From NCBI GenBank assembly GCA_963977415.1, contig CAXBOS010000004.1, positions 186,001 through 250,000 on the forward strand: a stretch of DNA of 64,000 nucleotides. Direction: 5' to 3'. Origin of the DNA: Croceimicrobium sp963977415. Its GTDB lineage: Bacteria > Bacteroidota > Bacteroidia > Flavobacteriales > Schleiferiaceae. Positions 8,128-16,262 of the stretch are shown in pieces; position 1 is the first letter of the stretch, and each line of letters begins with the position of its first letter. The notes under the pieces were generated by a model. It did not search any database. It was not told the origin of the DNA and saw only the letters and a program-made list of their open reading frames with translations. The position numbers and the translations under genes are program-made.

Positions 8128-9351
8128 TTAAGCCTTTAATATAGCTTTAGGTGCGAATAAAAAATATTTTACTACCGTTTGCGTCAGGGCAGAAATGTTG
8201 AGTTGATCGGCCGCAGCGGCAATGTCTACAAGGCTTCCGTCCTTATAAAGCAATTGAATTCGATCTTTAATAGGGTTGTAGGCATTGTTTGTAATCTTCT
8301 GTTGAAAGATTAAAAATTCCGCTTCTTCCTTACTATAATTATGTTCAATTATCGCTTTTTGTCGCAGTTCTTGCAACTGCTTTTCACTCCACGCTTCCTT
8401 TGCCATTTGTACGCCTAAGAGCTTTCGGTCTAAAAGTCTTTGGCATAATGCGCTTAAAGCGGGATCTGTATGGTAGCGCCATTCTTTGATAGCGGCCATA
8501 ATATCGTAATCGTCTAAACCGGCATAGAGCTTAACTAATTCAATTTTATTGCTGGGTATTTGTCCACTTAAAAAGGGTTTCAAAACGGAAGGTGTAGCCA
8601 TACCTTCGCGGTAAATCATTCTTGCTCTTTTCAAGATTTGAATCAAAAGGTATTCGGCACCTAAAACAGTTTTGTGAAGATATACCTGCCAGTACATTAA
8701 GCGACGGGCGACAATAAATTTTTCTACGCTATAAATTCCTTTGGCATCAACAACAATTTGATCATCGGCCACATTGAGCATGGAAATTAATCGCTCGGAG
8801 TTCACTTTCCCTTCGCTTACGCCCGTGTAAAAACAATCGCGTCGCAAATAATCTAAGCGATCCATATCAAGTTGACTGCTAATTAATTGGTGTAAAAACT
8901 TGCGATGGTATTTATTCTGAAAGATTTCAATAGCCAAAGTTAATTTGTCATTAAACTCTTCATTAAGGCTACGCATAAATTCCAAGGATAAGTCTTCGTG
9001 ACTTATATTGGGAATTATCGAATTTTCGAGGGCATGGGAAAAAGGACCGTGACCGATATCGTGCAATAAAATCGCGAGATAAACTGCTTCTTCCTCTTCG
9101 GGGCTAATTTCGGTGCCTTTACGTTTTAATATAGAAACCGCTTCTTGCATTAAATGCAAAGCACCCAGCGCGTGATGAAAGCGCGTATGATAAGCTCCTG
9201 GATAAACTAAATAGGTTAATCCCAATTGCGAGATTCGACGCAAGCGCTGAAAATGAGGGTGTTCTAAAATGTCGAAAATAAATTCGCTCGGTATTGTAAT
9301 GAAGCCATAAATTGGGTCGTTTAATATCTTTAGCTTATTGGTGTGGCTCAC
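8128..9351 (-). CDS. HD domain phosphohydrolase
   Basis: A 407-residue metal-dependent HD-superfamily protein of the dGTPase/SAMHD1-like branch. Motifs are RFHHALGALHLM near the N-terminus and LLHDIGHGPFSHALE, giving the His..His-Asp..Asp metal set. The substrate is not known; dNTP or (p)ppGpp-like nucleotides are possibilities from the family. The open frame extends to a TTG at 9411, but that would overlap porX. Homologues as I recall them begin just before NKLKILNDPIYGF, so I place the start at the GTG at 9351, with AAAAGAAG directly before it. It is divergent from porX and ends 26 bases before lpxD, and this HD-lpxD order is common in Flavobacteriales. Confidence 0.85.
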   Translation of the reverse strand: MSHTNKLKILNDPIYGFITIPSEFIFDILEHPHFQRLRRISQLGLTYLVYPGAYHTRFHHALGALHLMQEAVSILKRKGTEISPEEEEAVYLAILLHDIGHGPFSHALENSIIPNISHEDLSLEFMRSLNEEFNDKLTLAIEIFQNKYHRKFLHQLISSQLDMDRLDYLRRDCFYTGVSEGKVNSERLISMLNVADDQIVVDAKGIYSVEKFIVARRLMYWQVYLHKTVLGAEYLLIQILKRARMIYREGMATPSVLKPFLSGQIPSNKIELVKLYAGLDDYDIMAAIKEWRYHTDPALSALCQRLLDRKLLGVQMAKEAWSEKQLQELRQKAIIEHNYSKEEAEFLIFQQKITNNAYNPIKDRIQLLYKDGSLVDIAAAADQLNISALTQTVVKYFLFAPKAILKA

Positions 9352-9403
9352 TTCTTTTGTAGTATAATTGTGGACGTGCCGAAATAATTCCGAAAACGAA
9401 AGT

Positions 9404-10963
9404 ATGGACAATATTCAAATTTTATGGGTTGATGACGAAATTGACCTTTTAAAACCTCATATATTATTTCTTCAAGCGAAAGGTTATTCTGTAGATACCA
9501 TTAATAATGGCGAAGAGGCCTTAGAAATGGTGGCTGAAAAGTCCTACAATATGGTTTTTCTCGATGAGAATATGCCTGGCATGGATGGCCTAGAAACCTT
9601 ACAGCGCATCAAGGAAATGCAAAACACCTTGCCCATTGTGATGATCACGAAAAGTGAGGAAGAGAGTATTATGGAAGATGCTATTGGCTCGCAAATTTCC
9701 GACTACTTGATTAAGCCGGTTAATCCCAATCAAATTTTACTAACCCTCAAAAAGCATCTCGATAATCGCCGTTTGGTTTCTGAAAAAACAACGAGCAATT
9801 ACCAGCAAGAATTTAGGCAAATTGGAATGGACCTAGCCATGGTGCGCGATTATGAAGGATGGGAATCCCTATATAAGCGCCTAGTTTATTGGGAGCTAGA
9901 GCTAGATAAGCTTGCTGATGAGAGTCTTAATGAGATTCTTCTTTCACAGAAGAAAGAGGCAAATGCACAGTTTTTCCGTTTTATTGAACGCAATTACGAA
10001 GACTTCTTTCAAAGGAAAGAGGATAGCCCAGTAATGAGTCATACTTTGGTGAAGGAATGGGTAAAGCCCAAGCTTTCAAAAGAGCAAAGTCAATTTTTTG
10101 TGGTAATTGATAACCTGCGCTATGATCAATGGAAAGTGATTCAACCCGAAATTGAGAAATACTTTAAAGTAGAAGACGAGCGAATCTATTGGAGTATTCT
10201 TCCTACCGCCACGCAGTTTGCAAGAAATGCCCTTTTTGCCGGCTTAATGCCTTCCGAAATTAAGAAGCGTTTTCCTGATAAATGGGTGGAAGATAATGAG
10301 GATGATGAAGGCAAGAATAATTTTGAAGATGTATTCTTTAAGGATCAACTCAAACGCCTAGACCTGGGTGATTTAAGTGTGGGTTACGAAAAGGTAACCA
10401 ATCATAATTACGGAAAAAAGCTCAGCGAAAATCTATCCAACTTAATGCATAACGATGTAAATGTTATCGTATATAATTTTGTGGATATGCTTTCCCATGC
10501 AAAAACCGATATGAAGGTAATTCGCGAGCTCGCCGACAACGATAAGGCTTACCGCTCTCTTACATTAAGTTGGTTTAAAAACTCGCCGCTTTTAGATATG
10601 CTGCGCCAGTTGGCGGAGAAAAAGATTCCAGTAATTTTAAGTACCGATCACGGAACTATAAATGTTGTAGATCCCACGAAAGTGGTGGGCGACAAAAGCC
10701 TAAATACCAATTTACGCTACAAAAGCGGTAGAGGAATGTCTTACCAAAATAGAGATGTTTATTCGGTTAAAAACCCCGAGGATATCTATTTGCCTAAGCA
10801 AAATATTAATAGCGAATACCTCTTTGCTAAGGAGAGTTTGTTTTTTGCGTACCCCAATAATTACAACCACTACGTAAAATACTATCGCAACACTTATCAA
10901 CATGGCGGTGTATCTTTGGAAGAGATGATAATCCCTTTTATTAGCCTAAAGCCGCGGTCTTAA
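9404..10963 (+). CDS. porX: PorX: T9SS response regulator with PglZ phosphatase domain
   Basis: A 519-residue regulator of the type IX secretion system. Residues 1-120 are a receiver domain with acidic pocket VDDE and phospho-acceptor Asp54 in FLDENMPG. A helical linker (about 125-200) leads to a C-terminal PglZ/alkaline-phosphatase fold with the metal-site segments VVIDNLRYDQW, LSTDHGT and TYQHGGVSLEE and the TATQFARNALF nucleophile region. In other Bacteroidota PorX acts with the kinase PorY and sigma factor SigP, and its PglZ domain is a zinc-dependent phosphodiesterase. I start it at the ATG of MDNIQILWVDDE; the open frame has 12 extra residues that overlap the HD gene and resemble no receiver domain. 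T9SS cargo genes lie at 34-38, 46 and probably 63 kb. Confidence 0.95.
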   Translation: MDNIQILWVDDEIDLLKPHILFLQAKGYSVDTINNGEEALEMVAEKSYNMVFLDENMPGMDGLETLQRIKEMQNTLPIVMITKSEEESIMEDAIGSQISDYLIKPVNPNQILLTLKKHLDNRRLVSEKTTSNYQQEFRQIGMDLAMVRDYEGWESLYKRLVYWELELDKLADESLNEILLSQKKEANAQFFRFIERNYEDFFQRKEDSPVMSHTLVKEWVKPKLSKEQSQFFVVIDNLRYDQWKVIQPEIEKYFKVEDERIYWSILPTATQFARNALFAGLMPSEIKKRFPDKWVEDNEDDEGKNNFEDVFFKDQLKRLDLGDLSVGYEKVTNHNYGKKLSENLSNLMHNDVNVIVYNFVDMLSHAKTDMKVIRELADNDKAYRSLTLSWFKNSPLLDMLRQLAEKKIPVILSTDHGTINVVDPTKVVGDKSLNTNLRYKSGRGMSYQNRDVYSVKNPEDIYLPKQNINSEYLFAKESLFFAYPNNYNHYVKYYRNTYQHGGVSLEEMIIPFISLKPRS

Positions 10964-11008
10964 TTTTTTTCTGTGGCTAAATTCGCTTTTTGAGCCATTG
11001 CCATTACG

Positions 11009-11016
11009 TACTTTTG
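11009..11016 (+). promoter_or_regulatory. Promoter -7 element of tsaE-ald
   Basis: TACTTTTG followed by CAGC and the tsaE ATG. A TTTTTG that could serve as a -33 element ends 16 bases upstream, slightly closer than usual. The spacing to the ATG predicts a leaderless transcript. Confidence 0.6.
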
Positions 11017-11020
11017 CAGC

Positions 11021-11452
11021 ATGGAAATTTGTTTGAAAGCAAATGATATGGGCGCTTTGGCAGAAGCGGTACCCAAAATTTTAGAGGCAATTGATTGCCC
11101 AGTTGTTTTGATAAATGGTTCAATGGGAGCAGGAAAGACTACTCTGGTGAGTGCCATTTGCAAGCATCTTGGTGTTAACCCTAATGAATTGTCTAGCCCT
11201 ACTTTTTCTTTGGTAAACGAGTATGTGGATGCGCAATCGCGAAGGATTTATCATTTCGACTGTTATCGTTTAAAAGATGAAGAGGAGGCTTTTCAGGCGG
11301 GTTTGGAAGAGTATTTCTTTTCAGGATCACGCTGTTGGATTGAGTGGCCCGATAAAATTCGTAATTTACTGCCGTCAGAATGGTCCGAGCTTAGCATCAG
11401 CCTTGGTCCCGATTCTGAAAGAATCATTCAAATAAGAAATCAGCATGTCTAA
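11021..11452 (+). CDS. tsaE: tRNA threonylcarbamoyladenosine biosynthesis ATPase TsaE
   Basis: A 143-residue P-loop ATPase that works with TsaB, TsaC and TsaD to make t6A at position 37 of ANN-decoding tRNAs. Walker A is GSMGAGKTTLV, the switch region is SSPTFSLVNEY, and IYHFDCYRLKDEEEA and IEWPDKIRNLLP are the family's other landmarks. Length is typical (135-160). Its last eight bases overlap the start of ald, so the two are translationally coupled. The order porX-tsaE-ald is common in Flavobacteriales. Confidence 0.95.
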   Translation: MEICLKANDMGALAEAVPKILEAIDCPVVLINGSMGAGKTTLVSAICKHLGVNPNELSSPTFSLVNEYVDAQSRRIYHFDCYRLKDEEEAFQAGLEEYFFSGSRCWIEWPDKIRNLLPSEWSELSISLGPDSERIIQIRNQHV

Positions 11453-12650
11453 GCCTGAGTTTTTAAGTTTTTCATCGGCCGAACTTATGCCTCAAGAAGA
11501 GGTTTTAGAGGTTCAAAGATCAAAACAGCAATTGCAAATTGCTATTCCCAAAGAAACCTGCTTACAAGAAAAAAGGGTGGCTTTAACGCCCGATGCCGTG
11601 CAGCTTTTAGTTGATAATGGACATGAATTAATTGTTGAAACAGGCGCCGGTGAAAGCGCGCATTATAGCGATAGCGATTACTCAGAAGCGGGAGCGAAAA
11701 TTGTATACTCGCACAAAGAGGCCTTTGAGGCAGATATGATTTTGAAAATCGAGCCGCCTTCCTTGGCCGAGATCGATTTAATGAAGCAGAATCAAACACT
11801 GATTTCGGCTTTGCAGCTTAAAACCCAAAAAAAGGAATACTTCCAAAAAATAATGAAGAAAGGGGTAACAGCCCTGAGCTTCGAAAACATGCAAGACGAT
11901 GAAGGTACTATCCCGATAGTGCGAAGCATGAGTGAAATTGCCGGGAGTACTTCTATTCTAATTGCCGCCGAATATCTTAGCAATGCTAACGATGGTAAAG
12001 GTTATATGTTGGGTGGCGTTTCGGGGGTTCCTCCCACCGAAGTGGTAATTATTGGCGCCGGTACAGTAGGCACTTTTGCGGCCAGAACGGCCTTAGGTTT
12101 AGGAGCTAGCGTAAAGGTTTTTGATAAATCATTAACCAAATTACGTCGCCTACAAAGCATGCTCAATAACATGCCTATTTACACTTGTGTTATTCAGCCT
12201 AAAATTTTAGAAAAGGCTCTAATGCGTTGCGATGTTGCTATTGGTGCTATCCGCTCAGATAGCGGTCGTACCCCTTGCGTAGTAACCGACGATATGGTTC
12301 GCAATATGAAAGCAGGCAGTGTAATTGTAGATGTAAGTATCGATCAGGGTGGTTGTGTAGAAAGCTCCGAGTTAACCAGTCACGATCAACCCGTATTTCG
12401 CAAATATGATGTAATTCACTACTGTGTTCCTAATATCGCATCTCGCGTAAGCCGTACCGCTTCTTTTTCGATTTCTAATATTTTGGCTCCCGTACTTTTA
12501 AATATTGCCGAAAAAGGGGGCATCGACGAGCTTTTATATCTTAATAAAAATGTTCGTCAGGGACTGTATCTCTATAAAGGTAACTTAACCAATAAGCCTA
12601 TCGGCGAGTGGTTTGACCTACCTTATACTGAAGGTGATTTACTTTTTTAG
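11445..12650 (+). CDS. ald: Alanine dehydrogenase
   Basis: A 401-residue NAD-dependent L-alanine dehydrogenase that interconverts L-alanine and pyruvate plus ammonia. Residues about 30-45 (IAIPKETCLQEKRVALTP) are the N-terminal signature, and the Rossmann domain starts at VVIIGAGTVGTFAARTALG. SIDQGGCVESS and HYCVPNIASRVSRTAS match the conserved C-terminal segments. A 30-residue N-terminal extension with QEEVLEVQ precedes the catalytic core, as in other Bacteroidota forms. Transhydrogenase alpha subunits share the fold, but the single full-length chain and the C-terminal motifs favour alanine dehydrogenase. The 3' end overlaps the convergent methyltransferase by 12 bases. Confidence 0.92.
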   Translation: MSKPEFLSFSSAELMPQEEVLEVQRSKQQLQIAIPKETCLQEKRVALTPDAVQLLVDNGHELIVETGAGESAHYSDSDYSEAGAKIVYSHKEAFEADMILKIEPPSLAEIDLMKQNQTLISALQLKTQKKEYFQKIMKKGVTALSFENMQDDEGTIPIVRSMSEIAGSTSILIAAEYLSNANDGKGYMLGGVSGVPPTEVVIIGAGTVGTFAARTALGLGASVKVFDKSLTKLRRLQSMLNNMPIYTCVIQPKILEKALMRCDVAIGAIRSDSGRTPCVVTDDMVRNMKAGSVIVDVSIDQGGCVESSELTSHDQPVFRKYDVIHYCVPNIASRVSRTASFSISNILAPVLLNIAEKGGIDELLYLNKNVRQGLYLYKGNLTNKPIGEWFDLPYTEGDLLF

Positions 12651-13394
12651 GGCACGCGAAAGTTTAGAAATCACCTTTCTCTTTATAGAGTAATTGGCTT
12701 TGGGCTTCTCGATGTCAGAATCGTATTGGCCGAGATTAAAATGTGCTATTTTCTCAGCTTTCTTTTCATTGCCAGGAAAGTGAAAAAGTACCCAGTTTTG
12801 CCCATTGGGATGCGGCCAATTAGTGCGTTGCATCTTTAATCCATATTTAGACCAAGCTAATTCTTTGATGCTGTTCGCTTTAAATTCTACGCAACCAGGG
12901 TAAACCCATTCCTCACCTTCATAATCGCTTTTGCCCCAAATAAAAGTGGCCAGAAATAAGCCATCGGTGGCCAGGCTTTGGGCAACTTCGCTTAGGCATT
13001 GTTCTACTTGAGCCTTGCTGCTGTGGGAGAAGATGCTTTGTGCAATACAAAAGTCGAAAGCTTGATTAAAAGCGCCCACGTTAAAATCGCTATCATTGAT
13101 AAATTGGGGCTTTTTAATCCGCACTAGATCCCCGCCAATTTCTTCTTTTATCGCTTCGTCAATAAGCCATTGATTGGGCTCAATGCCGTAATAGTTTCCA
13201 GGATTTAAATAGGGGATTAGCATTTTTCCTACTCGCAGGGAGCCACAGCCGATGTCACAAACTTTATGACTTGATCTTAAGCCCGCGGCACAAAGCAAAG
13301 TGAACTGCAAAGCACCCAGTAAATCGTATTTTAGAGGTGGTCCAACGTAAGCTTTATAATGCTCGTCCCCGGCGGCCAATTTTGCTAATTCCAT
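12639..13394 (-). CDS. Class I SAM-dependent methyltransferase
   Basis: A 251-residue Rossmann-fold methyltransferase. Motif I is VCDIGCGSLRVGKMLIP, with the acidic residue ending strand 2 in YYGIEPNQWLIDEA. Strand 4 is FDFCIAQSIFSHSS and motif post-II is LATDGLFLATFIW. The substrate is unknown. The N-terminal segment GDEHYKAYVGPPLKYDLL with TLLCAAGL looks like a lid over the active site, as in small-molecule or sugar methyltransferases. The final basic tail (KRKVISKLSRALKK) is unusual and could bind RNA or membrane. It overlaps the end of ald tail to tail, and its neighbours give no pathway hint. Confidence 0.8.
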   Translation of the reverse strand: MELAKLAAGDEHYKAYVGPPLKYDLLGALQFTLLCAAGLRSSHKVCDIGCGSLRVGKMLIPYLNPGNYYGIEPNQWLIDEAIKEEIGGDLVRIKKPQFINDSDFNVGAFNQAFDFCIAQSIFSHSSKAQVEQCLSEVAQSLATDGLFLATFIWGKSDYEGEEWVYPGCVEFKANSIKELAWSKYGLKMQRTNWPHPNGQNWVLFHFPGNEKKAEKIAHFNLGQYDSDIEKPKANYSIKRKVISKLSRALKK

Positions 13395-13444
13395 ATCCTA
13401 GATTAAATAGTCTACGAATTAACTAAAATTAATCGCTCACGCTC

Positions 13445-13452
13445 TACCTTTG
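13445..13452 (+). promoter_or_regulatory. Promoter -7 element of the DUF4258-like gene
   Basis: TACCTTTG 19 bases before the ATG at 13472, an exact match to TAnnTTTG. The leader would be about 15 bases. Confidence 0.55.
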
Positions 13453-13471
13453 TCACCTTTGAATACATCTT

Positions 13472-13843
13472 ATGCAGCTTTGGAGAAAATTTCTGTACTA
13501 CTTTATCGGCTTGGGCCTAGGAGTACTCATGGTTTATTTCATTTTTGGGGATCGCGATATACAGTGCAGTTACTTTCCTAATGATAGAGTTCTGTCGGAT
13601 TTACGTAAAAAAGATTTAACCCTTTCGGTAGATGTGCAGCAAAAAATTGATCGCTCCGATCTGGATACCAGCGGGCTATCTTACGCACTGGACTATGCTA
13701 AAGTTAACTTCAGCGCTAGTACCATTAATGAAAATGACTGCAATGTTTATCAGCTCGAATTGGAGCGGGAAGACAAAGGCAAACTTTTCACTATTGAAAA
13801 CTGCGATTCTTCCGCCACCCTTTTAAGGGTTGTGGAACTTTAG
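13472..13843 (+). CDS. DUF4258-like membrane-anchored protein
   Basis: A 123-residue protein with one N-terminal membrane segment (residues 8-26, YYFIGLGLGVLMVYFIFG) and a small exported domain. The pattern of a Cys and Phe-Pro-Asn motif after the anchor (CSYFPNDRVLSDLR), a middle helix-rich part and a beta-rich end (YQLELEREDKGKLFTIENC) resembles DUF4258 proteins encoded beside proline dehydrogenase in other Flavobacteria. That family assignment is from memory and not certain. Three further cysteines could form disulfides outside the membrane. Its end overlaps the end of the convergent proline dehydrogenase gene by four bases. Function is unknown. Confidence 0.7.
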   Translation: MQLWRKFLYYFIGLGLGVLMVYFIFGDRDIQCSYFPNDRVLSDLRKKDLTLSVDVQQKIDRSDLDTSGLSYALDYAKVNFSASTINENDCNVYQLELEREDKGKLFTIENCDSSATLLRVVEL

Positions 13844-15006
13844 TCTAAACCTCTACGCTTAATTTCCTGCTGTATTAAACTTAACTCGCGTGTGCTTTGT
13901 CCGCCTGCACTAGTATTTTCCTCCGCTCTCCTAATAAGATAGGGGAGGGTTTCGTTTACAGGGCCAAAGGGTAAATATTTTACCACATTGTAGCCGCCCG
14001 CTGCTAAGTTGAAAGAGAGGTTGTCACTCATGCCGTAAAGTTGACTAAACCAAACATTTGGGTGATTATGAGCAATGCCCTTGTCTTCCATCTTTTCGGC
14101 AAGCTTACGCGCACTTTCTTCGTTGTGACTGCCTGCTACGAGTAGTATGTCTTCGTAATTATTCAGCACGAATTCGATACCGTCATCATAACTCGTATCA
14201 CTTCCCTCTTTATTGGCATGAATGGGATCTTTATAATTAAGTTCTTTCGCCCTTTGTCTTTCTTTCTCCATATAAGCGCCTCGAACCAATTTCACTCCCA
14301 GCTTAAATTGTTTGTCTTGAGCTAGTTTATAGCTCTCCTTTAAAAAGTCTAAACGATCAACTCGGTACATTTGCAGGGTGTTTACCACAACAATCTGTTC
14401 TTTGTTAAAGCGTTGCATCATTTCTAAAGCCATTTCATCAATTGCTTTTTGAATCCAGCTTTCTTCAGCATCAATCATAATGCACATCCCAAACTTATGG
14501 GCCGTGTAGCAAATTTCCTCAATGCGATTTTTAGCGCGTGTCCAGGCACGACTTTCTAATTCGCTGAAGGCTTTTCCTGCCGAATACTTTTCTAAAAGGG
14601 GGAAAGCAGCTACGCCAGTAACTTTGAAAACCGCGAAAGGAATGCCATTGCGCTTGGCTCCGTATTTTATAGTTTGTACGATTTCATCTTTTGTTGCATC
14701 AAAATCGGCATCGGTTTCCTTGCCCTCAACCGCAAAGTCGAGTAAGGCAAAAACATTATACTCTTGCAATTTATTTATAATGGGCTCGCATTCTTCGATG
14801 CTTTCACCGCCAACAAATTGATCGTAAACCGTTTGTTTTACCACGGTGCGAATGGGAAGTCCTAATTTTATCGCTAAGCTCGAAGCTTTCTTTCCTAGTC
14901 CAACCAAGCTTTTATTGGCTACCAATTTAAACAGCCAGTAAGCTTTGCGAAGCTGCGCATCCGATTTAAGGATGAAAGCGGTTTTTGTGTCGTTAAAATC
15001 TACCAT
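13840..15006 (-). CDS. Proline dehydrogenase
   Basis: A 388-residue FAD-dependent proline dehydrogenase (monofunctional PutA-type) that oxidises proline to pyrroline-5-carboxylate. The TIM-barrel core shows ALLDFAVEGKETD, MIDAEESWIQ, VNTLQMYRVDRLDFL, KLGVKLVRGAYMEKER and LVAGSHNEESARKLAE, then the C-terminal YLPFGPVNETLPYLIRRAEENT that forms the substrate site (RRxxEN). The open frame reaches a TTG at 15087; I choose the ATG at MVDFNDTKTAF because the extra 27 residues look unrelated and a non-ATG start is not needed. The pyrroline-5-carboxylate dehydrogenase partner is not in the window. Confidence 0.93.
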   Translation of the reverse strand: MVDFNDTKTAFILKSDAQLRKAYWLFKLVANKSLVGLGKKASSLAIKLGLPIRTVVKQTVYDQFVGGESIEECEPIINKLQEYNVFALLDFAVEGKETDADFDATKDEIVQTIKYGAKRNGIPFAVFKVTGVAAFPLLEKYSAGKAFSELESRAWTRAKNRIEEICYTAHKFGMCIMIDAEESWIQKAIDEMALEMMQRFNKEQIVVVNTLQMYRVDRLDFLKESYKLAQDKQFKLGVKLVRGAYMEKERQRAKELNYKDPIHANKEGSDTSYDDGIEFVLNNYEDILLVAGSHNEESARKLAEKMEDKGIAHNHPNVWFSQLYGMSDNLSFNLAAGGYNVVKYLPFGPVNETLPYLIRRAEENTSAGGQSTRELSLIQQEIKRRGLD

Positions 15007-15178
15007 TTTAATGCGTTTTTGAGAGATGTGTATTGGTAAATCGTTGATAGTAAGAGGCTTGTTCGTTAAAGTATCTTTCACTATCAAAGTACGAAGCTAA
15101 GCACAAAAATCATCTGTGCCTAAAGCAATTTCTCTCGGGCTAATAATCTTTATCTATTCCTTACTAGTTCTAACATTG

Positions 15179-15186
15179 TACCTTTG
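15179..15186 (+). promoter_or_regulatory. Promoter -7 element near aroB start
   Basis: TACCTTTG, an exact TAnnTTTG match, whose last base is the G of the GTG that opens the longest aroB frame. If it is used, transcription starts near 15191 and the GTG cannot be the initiation codon. Confidence 0.5.
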
Positions 15187-16262
15187 TGCAGCAGCAGTTT
15201 CAAACGAATATTTCAGGAATGGCACTTTACTTTGGTAGCAAGGCTCTAAGCAAATTTGATTCGCTTCTGCAGAAGGGGAATTATTCAAAGCTTTTTATTC
15301 TTTGTGATGAGAATACTCATGAAGATTGCTTGCCCACATTTTTGCAGAATTTTCCCAATTTGCCTCCCCTCGAAATTTTAGAAATTGAAGCGGGTGAAGA
15401 GTCTAAATCGTTATCAGTTTTAGAGCAACTTTGGCACTCTCTTTCCGAATTAGAGGCCGATCGCCATTCATTAATCCTTAATTTGGGAGGCGGAGTGGTA
15501 AGCGATTTAGGCGGTTTTATGGCGGCTACTTATATGCGCGGAATTCCTTTTGTAAACTTCCCCACTTCTTTATTGGCTATGGTTGATGCGTCGGTTGGTG
15601 CCAAAACCGGCATTAATTTCGGGCCTTTTAAAAATCGCCTTGGTGCTTTCGCAGATGCGCAGTTAATAGGCATCGTACCCGAATTTTTAGAAACTTTAAG
15701 TAATGAAGAGTTATTGTCGGGTTGGGCCGAAATGCTTAAACATGGCTTAATTGCTTCGCCTCAACATTTCCAAGAAATTAAGAATTTAGATAGCAGGCGC
15801 CCCATCCCCACTTTAACGCAGATTAAAGCGAGTGTTGCGATTAAAGAACAAATTGTGAAAAACGATCCCCGTGAAATGGGTGAACGAAAAATATTAAACT
15901 TCGGCCACACTTTCGGCCACGCTTTAGAAAGTTATAGCCATCTGCAAGAAGCGCCCCTAAGCCATGGCCATTGCGTAGCTTTAGGTATGATGGTGGCTCT
16001 AGATATTTCCGTAAAACATTGTGGTTTTGCATCTGCGGAAGCGAAAAAAATACAGCACTTTTTAAGAGAGGCCTATGCTTGGCCCAATTTCGAATTAGAT
16101 AGAGATGCCATTTTTAAACTGGTTTCGGGCGATAAAAAGAATCGCGGCAGTAGTATAAATATGGTCCTTCTAAAAAGCATTGGTGAAGCACTGTATAATT
16201 GCGAAATCGAATTTGAAAGCATTTGGATGAGCTATCAAAACTTAGTGAATGGAGCGGATTAA
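15186..16262 (+). CDS. aroB: 3-Dehydroquinate synthase
   Basis: A 358-residue AroB that converts DAHP to 3-dehydroquinate in the shikimate pathway. The NAD-binding glycine-rich segment is LNLGGGVVSDLGGFMAATYMRG, and FPTSLLAMVDASVGAKTGIN contains the conserved substrate-binding lysine. Zinc ligands are the Glu of LLSGWAEMLKHGLI and the histidines in FGHTFGHALES and LSHGHCVALGM. The start is uncertain: the longest frame begins with GTG at 15186, which overlaps a promoter-like element, while the ATG at 15219 (MALYFGSKAL, preceded by AGGA) would give 347 residues but cut into the first strand. It overlaps aroA by 14 bases. Confidence 0.95.
   Translation: MQQQFQTNISGMALYFGSKALSKFDSLLQKGNYSKLFILCDENTHEDCLPTFLQNFPNLPPLEILEIEAGEESKSLSVLEQLWHSLSELEADRHSLILNLGGGVVSDLGGFMAATYMRGIPFVNFPTSLLAMVDASVGAKTGINFGPFKNRLGAFADAQLIGIVPEFLETLSNEELLSGWAEMLKHGLIASPQHFQEIKNLDSRRPIPTLTQIKASVAIKEQIVKNDPREMGERKILNFGHTFGHALESYSHLQEAPLSHGHCVALGMMVALDISVKHCGFASAEAKKIQHFLREAYAWPNFELDRDAIFKLVSGDKKNRGSSINMVLLKSIGEALYNCEIEFESIWMSYQNLVNGAD

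Noticed and set aside
9352..9411. Upstream extension of the HD protein to a TTG at 9411
   Set aside because: It would overlap the start of porX; the GTG at 9351 puts the conserved KLKILNDPIYGF near the N-terminus, as in homologues I recall.
15007..15087. N-terminal extension of proline dehydrogenase to a TTG
   Set aside because: The 27 extra residues do not look like the family and an ATG with the expected sequence lies downstream.
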